Shown: positions 51,001 to 63,000 of the stretch, one piece after another
How positions within the stretch are numbered: position 1 is the first letter of the stretch
How the letters are laid out: the number at the start of each line of letters is the position of its first letter
Source: Parus major
Lineage: Eukaryota; Chordata; Aves; Passeriformes; Paridae
Length of the DNA stretch: 64,000 nucleotides
NCBI RefSeq assembly: GCF_001522545.3
Contig: NC_031768.1
Coordinates: forward strand, 9,941,403 to 10,005,402
Reading direction: 5' to 3'
The notes under the pieces: generated by a model
Told to the model about the DNA's origin: nothing
Seen by the model: the letters and a program-made list of their open reading frames with translations, nothing else
Databases searched by the model: none
Position numbers and translations under genes: made by a program

Positions 51001-54000
51001 TGTCTCCAGAAGTTCTCAAACAGAATATATTGAAATCCAAACTGAGTTCTATGCTATTACTTCAATTTTCAGGTATTTCCAAGCTGTATTTCCAAGCTGG
51101 CATTGTGCCTACAGATATTTCTGTTCCCATGCAGAAAACTTTTCCTTAAATATCTGTGCTATGAACTGTACATTTGGCTTACTTTGCTCATTTCTTTTGT
51201 ATTCTGTAGTTGCACATGTCACAACGCAAGGTATAACAGCACAGCCTTCTTGCTCTCTGCAGCTTCCTGGGAGAGGAAGGTGCTGATCTCTTCTCCCTGG
51301 TGTGCAGGGACAGACAGGATGCATGGGAATGGTTCAAAGCTGTGCCAGGGGAGGTTTAGGCTGGACTGGGAGGGTGTTTCAAGAGTGTAAAAAAAGGCTT
51401 CCTGGAGAGGTGGTTGGTTCCCCCAGCCTATCAGTCATCGGGAAAATGTCCTTATCAATGTGCTTTATCTTGTCAACCCTGAAGTAATCAGGGTTTTGGA
51501 ATAGATGTTCCATGAAAGTCCCTTCCAACTGCTCTGTGCTATCCTGATCTTGACCTCAGCCTCTAATATGTTACTGTGAGGCTGCTAGAAATCACTGGGC
51601 ATCTTCATCTCCCCTTTTCTTCTTCATTTTATTTAGTCTGTACATAATCTACCAGATGTGTGTCCAGGATGTGTACATGTGGAGTTTTTCTCTTTCCAGC
51701 TTCATATGAATAGGAAGTTTCTGAGGCTTGAAAGTTTAATGTACAATCTTTCTTAATTTCTTTGAGCATAATGTCCTGTGAAAGTGACTTTAAGGTGACT
51801 TTAAGCAGTGGTATCAATCAACAATTTTATTGGGAGTAGAGGTATTTATTTGTGAGGAAAGGTTTAAAATTATGAACTTATTTGTATTGTAACTAATGTA
51901 ATCGAAAGTCAAACAGTTGTGTAATATGCACAGTGCTGATTTCATGGCATGGCATAGTGGTTTAATTTCTTAGGTAGCCATATCTTGACTTTTTTATTTT
52001 CTTTTTGTTGAATGTGCAGGATGAAATCATTCGAATGTCAACCCTGCAGCCTCAGATTGAACGGCTGAAGGCTCAAAGTCAGGTACTCAAAGAGAAAGAA
52101 CAAGGACCAGTGTTTCTGGATGCTGACCTTGCTGCTTTTACCAGCCATTTCAAACAAATATTTGCTGACATGCATGCCAGAGAAAAGCAGCTACAGACCA
52201 GTAAGTGTTGACAAGAAGTCAATTTGCCTAAAACACATAGAATAAGTGTTTATATTTTGCTTTCCCAGTTTTATATTTGCTTTTGTGATACTAAACCAGT
52301 AGTGTAATTCAGGTGCTCTTTTTTGAAAATGAATTAGTCTTTCTAAAATTACCAGTTTATTCCATATTTTATATTAAGAAATTAAGGGAAGGTACACTAT
52401 TCAGAAGCAAAGCTTCCACTCAACCTAGTTCTGCCATCAAACTTCCTCTTGTTAGCATGTTTATGGACAGATACAGTGATATTTTTTAGCACCATAAAAC
52501 TGCCTTTGTTTATTTGGATTACAAGACAAGGCAGTCCATCTCTGTCAGTAGGTAGAGAGGAAAGACAGCTTAATTACAGGACTGAATCCACTCTAGATTT
52601 TCACAGATTTAACTCTATAAATCTCATCAAAGAGAGTAACCACCTCAGAATATCTAGTTTTTCATCATTTTGCCAAGTCTTTCTTATTTGCAACACAAAA
52701 CATGACTGCCAGTTATAACATTGTGATATTTTTAGTAAAATGAACTTTTCAAAAGGGGCAAACATTATACCAAAATAGAAAGTTAACTATTGCTAATTAA
52801 TGATATATAGCATATCAGTAATTACTGTACACATTCTGTGTTAGCTTATGAAATTAATAAAGTATCAGAGAAAAAAAAATTCAACTTTTCTCAACAACAA
52901 AGATATTATTTGCCACTTAAATCACCGATATCTCTAAATTATTATACTGATTTGAAATTTGACATAGTGCTAGCTCCTTCTAGTGGATTTTTCTAATATT
53001 CCTCCTAAATTCTTTCACAGAGACTCTTGGATATTGTTTTTTTAATACTACATTACTGCAGTGCTGTAGTTATTTTACATGTGTCCACATATGCAAACTG
53101 AAGAGATGATGATGTGTTGGAGAAGAGAAGGAATAAAATACAAGTGTCCCAAAGCAAGTGGTGAAAGAATGAATTGTAGAAATTTTACATTAAGGAGTGT
53201 TTTTTATTTATTTTTAAAGTTTTTTAATTACTCTAAATTCAAGATGAGCAGTGGGCAAGATGTATAAAACCATTAATGTGACTATGTTTTGCATGCTGAA
53301 AACAAGTTGCCATTCTCCCAACAGAAATATAGTATCAATACTGGCTTCTTTATGATATTTTCTCTCTCCAAACATCCATAATTGTTTGGTTTGCCACCTT
53401 ATATTTTGCTGTAGTGAGAGGTCATGAATTAACCAGTTGATTAGTCCAGTAAGGCAAAAAGTGTTCACTGCCTGAGGTGTGATGCCATGGGCTTAGTAAA
53501 GTTCTTCCTGGGTATTCCTTCCCCATCCTGGTCTGGAGTCAGCTCCTCCTGAGCCATGGCCAGCTGCAGGAACAGCTGTAATGAAGTGGAAGCACTGAAC
53601 AGGCTGGGGAGAATCTCCTTCAGTTCAAGAGAAAAGAAGTCTCTAAATCAATATTGCATGGAGCCCTGGACAGTTTTTACTGCTTTTCTTGTGTTATATA
53701 GATGGGCCATACCCCTTGTCCTTATTCTGGCCTTACTTTAATAGAAAACATTGAAATTTTGTTAGAGTATTTTAGATCTTGCCGTCTTTTATTTACATGA
53801 ATTATTGGTATTAATTATTTCCTGCAGATGAAAAAGTCTCCTGAAGACTGAATGATGTATTGCAGATCAGTTATAAGATTTGATCCTTTTTTTTTTTCTT
53901 TCATATACATAAAACTTACATGTGTTTAAAAATATTTTTCTTTTTGGATCCATGGTGAAGATTTATTTTATTTTAAAAAGATATTTCTTTTTGTCCGTCA

Positions 54001-57000
54001 TAAGAGGTTTGTTTATTTTGTGATGGTTTTTTGGGGTGTTTTTTGTTAATATTCCATTGTTTCATTATCTTTTCTGATGGATAAGGGTATTTAGCTCTTC
54101 TGTTTTTCAAGGGAATTTTTCCCTCATAAACAGTTTTCTCTAATTTTGGAGATTGTCTCCCTCAAAAATTTTTTGTTTGGTTAGGGTTTGTTTGTGATTT
54201 TTTGAAAGTGATATCACCTCAGTTTTGGGGTTTTTTTTATAAATATTCAAGAGTGCTTAGTAGTTTCTCTGTGCTGCACAGAAGATTTGTCAGTAAAATA
54301 ATACTACAGACTAACTCAGATTTTCTTTCATGTTTTTCTCCATAATTTGATTAGCATTTCCAGTTACAAAAGCTATTTTAAATTCTGAAACCTATTTGGT
54401 TGGGGTTTTTTCATTATTTTGTGGTGCTGTTTATGCAAGAGATACAACCTCATAAAATATTAAGAAATGGAACCTAATTTTTCTCTCTTTATAGAATGTC
54501 TGTATATCCATATGTCATTTTGAATGTGATGTATCCAGCATTCCAGCTCTCTCTTCTCCCCAAACACATTTAATGTCTAGAATATTGGTATATAGAAAAA
54601 ATAAAGGTCAGATTGAGCTTAAAACTTTTCAGTAATCTACACAAGGGATTGAAATTGACACTGTTGCCAATGATTCAAATATGAATAACCTGATTTCTCA
54701 AGGAGCTTCTCAGATTTTGTAATGCCCTGGTGAAAAAGGAGGTTTTTTACACTATATTTATTAGTCTTGAAATTAACTGCTGCTATGTCAGAGAGATTTC
54801 TCAGAAGCAGCATGGTCAGCCTCCCATTCCCCTGAGCCCAGGGAGAGCTGACAGTCAGCATCAGTACGTGAACGCTCCCTGGTTCAAACTTCCTCCTGGG
54901 TAGCAGCTGATTCATTCCAGCACTCCTTTAGCTCTGTGACTTAACCAAATTCCATTAAGGTGCTCTGCTTTTCAGTCTCGCTGCATTGAGCTGCTAGCCT
55001 GTCATGGCCTTGATTCAGACACATGTTCTCATTGAGATTCATCTTCTTCTGAGGGAAATTGGAAAATCGTTAGATTTTTAGCAAGTAACTAAAAATAAAA
55101 AGGCTATTGTCATAGATAAAGCTGAAAGTGTCAAGATTGAGGTGGCAAAGAAAAAGTCATATTTATTTCCATTTTTCTCTGCTTCATAAATTTATGCACT
55201 GTGCTTTCTTTTCAAGTTCTTATTCTACCTTTGCAGGATCAGTCATTCCCAAAGGTGAAGTCATCATTGTCATCATTGCTCTTGTTATTAATAATGATGA
55301 ATTATTCATCTACATTCAAATGATGTTTCTCCTGTTTATTTCAGGAGGTACTTTAGAAAGTTTTTGCCTTCTCTATCATGTAATGATTCTTTAAACTTTT
55401 TATTTACCCGTGCCTTGCTTAAAATTATTTTGCACGCTCATCATTATTCTCTCTAATCGATTAGTACAGTATCTTAGATTGTTGGATTGCATAGAGCTCA
55501 TGCAATTCAAACTTTGGATAATTTTATAAGATAATAAACTACAGTAACTGGAACAGTATGATGACCATTTGGAGTTTTAATCTGTAATTATTCTGCTTTG
55601 ATTAAAACTTTGAACTGCTAACTTATTTTGATGCTTTAAGTGCATTGGAAATGGGTTGCAAGTGTCAGTGGAATTTTAATGGTACATAAAATAACCTTTC
55701 ACAAATCATTGTGGACTTGAGAAAGGAAAATTTTAAGCAAGTATCCTGAAAATTTCATTACTATAAGTCTTTTTTTAAGACCTGAACTATTATTTAGTAG
55801 TAAAAATATTCACTGCTGTTTGATTTTGAGGGATAAAGTTTGCTTAACCTTTTTTTAAGTGTGTCTTTCAAACTGAAGATACAGTTTAGATGTGTGTGAG
55901 AATTTATTGTTTTAATAAGTAGCATGCAAGCGATTTCTTTTCCTTTTTTCCCCCCTACACATTTCCTTCGGTAATTATTTTTATTTAAATCAAGATCAAA
56001 AGGACAAAGCAACCTGTGAAATGAATGTGTATGAGGTAATGTCCTCTACTCTGTAGGTGATTTTATCCTTTTCCTCAGTGGTAAAAATGAATCTTTTTAT
56101 GGACAAAAAAAAAATAAACCCACCTAAAAATAATTATATTTTTAAAAGATATTTACTTTACAATAGGTCCTGTAGAACTGGAGAAGGGCTTCCCTGGAAG
56201 TGTTCAAGGCAATGTTGGATGGGACTTGAGCAACCTGATCTAGTAGAAGGTGTCCCTGCCTTCCACTAGACCGGGAATGGAACTGGCTGTTCTTCAGGGT
56301 TCCTTCCAGCCACTCTGTAATTCTATTATTCCCTTCTGTTTCTTTCAAGAGCTTTATAACAAAGAGTACTGCAAGTCTTAAATTACTTGCATAACATTGA
56401 CCAAGTATTACACAAGATTTCTTCTGATTCCACTTTGAGACTTTCTGGTTAAAAATGTAGGGGAAGGAAATCACAGCTTTTATGAAGACATCAGTATAAA
56501 GACCTTAATGAATTGGTTCAAGTATCTGTAGTGGAAAATAAGTAAAGCAAAGTTATGAAAGCATCAGGCTGGTTTTAAATTGCATTTACTACTGAGGAGA
56601 TTTTTATTGGAAATACATGAAGTTCAATCTTGTTAATTTATTTCAGGGAATAAGTCTTTACTAAAATAGTACGTTTTAGGTCCCATAGATTATATTTATT
56701 GTCTTTGTGATGGTGCGATGAACAGTGGGACTTGTAATGACTTCAGGAGAAACACACAGCAACCTATCCAGTGTGATTTGATAGTTGTTGAGATAACTAT
56801 TCTCATTTCACTTCTCATTTGGGAAAATATTTTTCACTGAAAAATCTGGTCACCAAAAACAAGGAAGCTGTGAGGAAAAACAAAAAAAAAAGTATTTTAC
56901 TTACTTGGAAAGCTATTTTCACATGTTTAGATAGTTAGGATTTATTTCTAATAAATAGAATTAACTGTCTATTTGAACATTCTGTTTCGAAATTTACAGA

Positions 57001-60000
57001 CTTTCTCTAAAAGAAATGTGTAAGTGCAAACGTATTAGTCAATTCTGAGAATGTCAGCTCTCAGGGGTTACAGTGTCAGTCACACCAAAATGAATTCCCT
57101 ACAAGTGGAATACATATCATACAGAAACTTTTTTCCCTTCTGAAAAAGGGATGGGAACTGTATTCTGATATTTTACAGTAACATTTTTTTAATATATCCT
57201 CCTGTGATATTTTGTTACAGTTCTGTCCTGGAGCTAGTGTTGCTATATCTAAACTAGGGCCATATTGAAGATCTTACATACTGCATCTTTCTCATTGCCA
57301 ATTCATTGTTTTACATAATGCAGCAGAATCCATATTAATACACTTTGGTTATTGTGTGGACTTCAGTCCATTAGTATTAGTATCACAAAGAAAATTTTAA
57401 GATAAAAAGAAACAGGTCTTGAATGTGGGTTTATGTTATTAGCATGGTGAATTTAGAGGTTCCTATTGCCCACAGAGAGGCCATAAATGGTTTAGATTAT
57501 TTAGACAGTTATAACTGGGTAATGTGAATCCCACTCCAGGAGCTTGACTGAATTCTCACCATTGCCATCATATGCTGCTAAAATAATTAGGGCTCTTAAG
57601 TGCCATCCTGAAAGTTAATCTGCTTCTTTGTGGATGAAATTGCTGCCACATTGTCTATTTCATTATTACTAATCTGCTTTAATCTGGAAAAGTGAAACTG
57701 GAAAACTATGGTTACACAACTTAAAGATACTTTCTAAAGTTAATATCTAATAACCAAATTGTAAAGGCAGTAGTTTTATTAAATCAATATCTTTCATCCC
57801 AGTTGAACTCTTACTTAGTCCATCCAATATTAGAAAACATAATTCATTACAACTGAATGAAATGTTTGGATGGTTTAAAAGTTTTTATTATTATTATTAG
57901 AAAAGTTACCTGGTAATGATTTGATGCAATTTGGTGGAATTTGCTATTGCAGTTTTCAGCTGTTCTGAGATACTCTTCAGTACTACCAAAACCAGCTTTC
58001 TTTTACTTAAGTGCTTGAAGTTATACATTAGTCATAAGATTGGTTTTCCATTTAAATGGTGAAATAACTTGGAGAAGTCAAACATGACATCACAATACTG
58101 AACTGCATTTCAGAGTTTAAATGTATGTTCTATTCTAAAATAGAAATTGTTTGGATTAAATGAGTCAAAGACAATACAAATTTCACTAAGGAAAGAAAAG
58201 ATTTTAAATGTTACTGGATGAAATGGAAAATGTTTGGGTATTTTATTTATTTCTGTGTACAAATATACCTCACAAGGGAAGGAATTCTTGTCTTTCTTGG
58301 TCCCAAGTCCTGTCTCTTGTAAATCCCCAGATATATGTGCTAAATCACATCAGCCAAGTCTTTTATGATGAAGGTTTGCTATACAATGTGCATACTTCAC
58401 AAGAGATATTGTCCTGATTGTGGGAAGTTGGTATGATACCTGACTGGAAATGCAAATTTTTTTTTCACATCACATTCTGTTGATCAACTAAAAAATTAAA
58501 ATCTGTAGTACATTTTTCCAAACACTGCTGTATGACTCAAGCAAACTTGAACTTAAAAATTTTAACTGTGTTGTTTGTCAAAACTACTTTTTGGACAGCT
58601 TTATTATTTTTCCGTACATTTCTTTGTGAAACACCAGAGAATATTGAGGAGGATACAGGAGATATAAATGACTGCAACTTTGTTTGAGCTTTAATATTCT
58701 TCATTATTATGAACAAGTTGGAAATGTTTCAGTTCCAACCAGCCATGCTGTTTGTCTGTACATTTTTCAGCGAATATAGAGGCAACTGTTAATAGCAGAG
58801 GGAATGTATCTGCTAATGAGTTGCTCATGTGTGTGCCAGATGTTGTCTATTTGCAGCAGCTGTAATGTTGGCACAATAAGCACAGTTCAATAAAATTCAA
58901 CTTTATTGTAGAAGGAAGATTAATTTTCTAAGCTTTTAACAGATGTCCTTAATGGAACATTTTCCTTGAACAGAAACATTGAACACATAAACATGGGCCA
59001 TAAAAGGGAAACCTAGTTCCTAACACATTTCTGAAATTGGATTTTAGGTTAAGTACAATGGTTTGTCTGTTGATCTCTGAACACACATATTGAAAATAAT
59101 TATCTTGGCTTCCTTCTGACCTGTAATAACAGGGTCAGTCAAATGGCACGCAACACATAAAATGCTAGAGGTATCTCAAACATTAGAAGGAGCGGGTGCA
59201 TTTTTCAAAATATTTTTACTTCAAAAATATTTTTTTTATGGTTCTGATACACACTGGGCCTGTTGCAATCTCTTGCCAAACAGCCATAGACTTCAATAAA
59301 GCTTGGTCTTTTATCACGTGTCATCTGTCAGCAAACTGAATAGTGAAGCAAAATATTGTTTTATTTCCTTCCTTCCTTCCTCCCTTCCTTCCTTTATTTC
59401 CTTCCCTTTTTTTCCCCATTGAATGCAGTTTTTGACAGTTTGCCTCCTGCACACTACAAGGAGACAATGAACACTATACTTGTGTGGATGCAGCAGTCAG
59501 AATCTAAACTCTCCATGCCTCAGGTCGCAGTTGCTGAATATGAAATCATGGAGCAGAGACTCAGGGAGTTAAAGGTGAGTGATCAAGCTGTGGGCACAAA
59601 TGTCTCAACTGAGTGATTTAGAGGAACAGAACTATAAGTTGGTACATAAATCTGCTGAAGTCTGTGGATCTTGAGTAAATAAAGCTCATTTGAGTTTTAG
59701 GCCAGGGCTTCAGGAGATGGTGGTTGCTTGCTTATATTCATTCCTGAAGATAAAGAATTTAAAATGGTGCTTGCCATGGAAAGCAATTTCATAAGATACT
59801 GAAAATGTTCAGGAAAAGCCCTTGTTTGTCTCCATGGTATATAAAATATTCCTTTGATAATAGCTCTGGTGGTAAAATATAGATTTAGGTAATTTCATTT
59901 TCCAGTGCTGACATGAAAACGATTCTGATTTGCAAAATGCAGCACAGTCTTTTGACAGATTTCCTGCCAAATTTACAAGTAGACACAAATGTGGAACAAA

Positions 60001-63000
60001 TTTTAACAGTGGGTACAAACCTTCCCTGTATTTCCATGTCTGATAGAGTTTCTACTCTCAGATGTCTAATGAACATATTGTTTGATGCATATTCTGAAAT
60101 AAAATGTAGAATATAGAAAATAACACTGGATGAAGTAAATTTGGGCTGAGAATTGCAAAAGTGCTGAGAAGCTATAAAAAATGTCATATCACAGACATTC
60201 TCTAAGTTTATATTTTTTTCTTCTCCATGTTCTGGATCTTTTCTCTGGGTCTTTTGAAAATGTCATCATCAGGGTCATAGTCAATTCCTATCTCAAATTA
60301 ATCAAATATATGTAGATCATGCCTATTAAAATGTATAAATACCTCTGGTTATATTCTCAGTTCAACAAAAAAAACCCTTCTACGTTATATGAGAAAAACA
60401 ATTCCAGATTGCTCAGTAAATGATGCCACTGCATGTTTTAGCAGAGGTGACCTCTGTATCTTGCCTGTGTTTGTGAAACGAAGAGAATTGCCTAGCAGAT
60501 TAATCAAAATTCCACTTGCTTCTTGTTCACAGGCTCTACAAAGTTCTCTGCAAGAGCAGCAGAAGGGCCTGACCTATCTCAGCACAACTGTGGAAGACCT
60601 GTCGAGGAAAGCCCCTGTGGAAGTCAGTCAGAGTTACCGCTCAGAGGTTGAGGTGGTCCTTGGCCGCTGGAAGAAGCTCTCGGCACAGCTGGCAGAGCAT
60701 TGCCAGAAACTGGAGGAGCGTGTGACCAAACTCCAGCGATTCCAGGTTCATCAAACTTTCTCATCCTCAGCTTATACATGGTGGCTTGTTGCTGGGGGAC
60801 TAAGGCAGAACACATTTAAATGTTTCTTTCAGAAGTTGACACCAAAGTGAGATATCAAAACATGACAAAAAATGTAGTTAAATGTTTGCTTGATTTTGAT
60901 GAATACATGATTTTACTTCAAATTCTGATTTTGTGGCTGTTTCTACCAATGTTGTTTCATTAGCAAAAGGCTTAAATTTCATTAAAAATTGAAAATAAAG
61001 TTCCTCTACTTCTTTTCCAATGTAGCTGAAGCACTTACTCATGCATCTGAGGTAGCTGTACCATACTGACTTTAATGAATTCACTTACATAATTAGAGTC
61101 ATCTGTTATATAGTAGTATTTTGTTGGCAGTTTCCAGAAAGCAGAAGTGTATTTCAGGTATTTAGAATGGCAGTATTAGAACCTCACCTGGGTATTTGTA
61201 GGGCTGCTTCTCATTTTTTGTAGGGTTGTTTCACACTTTTTACCTTTCCTCCTCTGTGTGTCTGACATTTTTTTCTTTCTTAAACACAGTGCCACTGAGC
61301 ATCACTGGCCCACCACAACATCAGCCATGTCCTGTGGTGGTTCTGAAGGGAGAAGCTGGAATTGTCTGTGTTGAGCACAGGACAGCAGCTGTCCTCTCCT
61401 CACAGATACCACCCTACTCCCAAAACAGTGCCACATAAAAAAAGCAAGGCACTCTTGGCTTAAGAAATTAAAACTTTTGTCTTTTCCCTCCCTTCTGCCT
61501 CTTGTCTTCACTCCCACTCCTTCACCAAACTTAGAGGTTTTCCCACTGGTTTTGAAAAGGTCCTGAGCATTGTGACCATGCTCATGTAAAACTTTCAAAG
61601 CAGTGTGAGCTGTTGATGCACACAAATTTTAGCCCTTATATTTATTGCTGAAATCCCTCTGGTGCACATCTAATGTAAAAGTCATTGTCTTTTGAGCTTG
61701 TTGAATGACTTCTCATCCAGATTATTGTTCTAGCTGTTGTAATTTATGGAATGTGTCAGTAAGGGATATGATGAAATCAGTATTCATAAACAAAATGCAT
61801 TTACAATCTGATTAAAAATGCAAGTCATACATTTGATCTTCATTGGTGGCAGGAGACTAATTTCTTTTTAAGTAAATCCCACCAGATATATATTTTATTG
61901 CATTAATGAACTAAAAGTATTCTTGTAAAGGTATTAAAGTTTCATTATGGAATATGATTCTGAAATATTTTTACTGTTGATAATGGAATGCACAGTAGAT
62001 ATTTCAACAGTGTTTTGATAATTGCCATTCTGGAGTATACTGATAATTTTTGTGTGAATAATTTTATTCAGTTCATTTTCCATGATAACCTGTTTTTTTT
62101 AAGTATATCAGTCACATTAGGGAAATGTTCCCTTTGGTTGCTTGTCTCATAATAGTTGCTAAGGCATATTTGTATGCATTTTAGGACACAGTCGCTATTC
62201 TAACAATCTTTTTTGTGCTTTAACTCAGCTTTGCATATAGCATGTAATATCAATATGTATTTCATTAGAGATGGAAATAGTTTGATGAAAAAATGCTTTA
62301 TAATTTAAAGTTTTTGCCATTCATGTGTTTTATTTTTATACGTGCATCTGATTATCAAAGATGGAATTTTAAGGTAATTTTAAGTGGCATTTTTTAGATC
62401 TCATTCTACTTTTCAAGTTATTAGATTACCTATGTAATGCTGCCTGGACTGGCAGCATTCCCTCTTTTCAAGTATTTGATGTTCAGATTTTTTTTGTTAA
62501 CTGCAAGAGTTAAATAAAGACTATGGAAATAATATTCCTATTCTAGTGCTAGAAGCAGTAATTGAGAGACTCTGTAATGAAGTTACTCATTGAGTCATTA
62601 TATGATTTTAGTTTCTGAAGTGAATCTCTTTCAGTTACATTGGCTTTTTTCATTCTGAATAGTGAAGGTGTTTTTCTGTGTTGTGTTCTGGTAGAAAAAT
62701 AGGCACTACAGCATATAACTTCCAAAAGAATTCTGAAGTTTAAATGAAAACACAGAACATTTGATGGGTGAGCCTGAATTAAATGCCAAGTATGAGTAAT
62801 CTGAAGCCATAGAAGGAACCAATGAACAAGCATGCAGTATCCAAACATAAATGATATCTAGAAGGCATAAATTTGAGAGCCATAAGGTTGTCTGCTCACA
62901 GACACATTAAACTTGGTCAGAAATGGTCAGAGTGCAGGTTAAAGTGTTGATGACAGTCCCAGCCAAAATTGGTTTTCCTTGTTTGCTGTGTTTGTATTTT

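Larger units (their letters stand above)
50357..52019 (+). other. DMD: DMD intron 20 (1663 bp including gap)
   Basis: Interrupted by 104 N (50409-50512), so its true length is unknown. A sense CR1 3' end fills 51258-51548. Towards exon 21 there is a T-rich tract and AATGTGCAG acceptor. Confidence 0.9.
52201..59428 (+). other. DMD: DMD intron 21 (7228 bp)
   Basis: Contains a G/T-rich tract (54167-54235), a sense CR1 3' end (56186-56330) and the TTCC tract before exon 22 (59363-59420). The rest is AT-rich, with nothing else recognised. Confidence 0.9.

Noticed and set aside
54830..54905. GGTTCAAACTT near 54880 resembling a tRNA/SINE B box
   Set aside because: No A box, cloverleaf or SINE body upstream. 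A single 11-base likeness is expected by chance.
60389..60850. A 153-codon open frame including exon 23
   Set aside because: It is exon 23 with chance read-through into both introns. Splice sites and human exon length define the coding part as 60533-60745.
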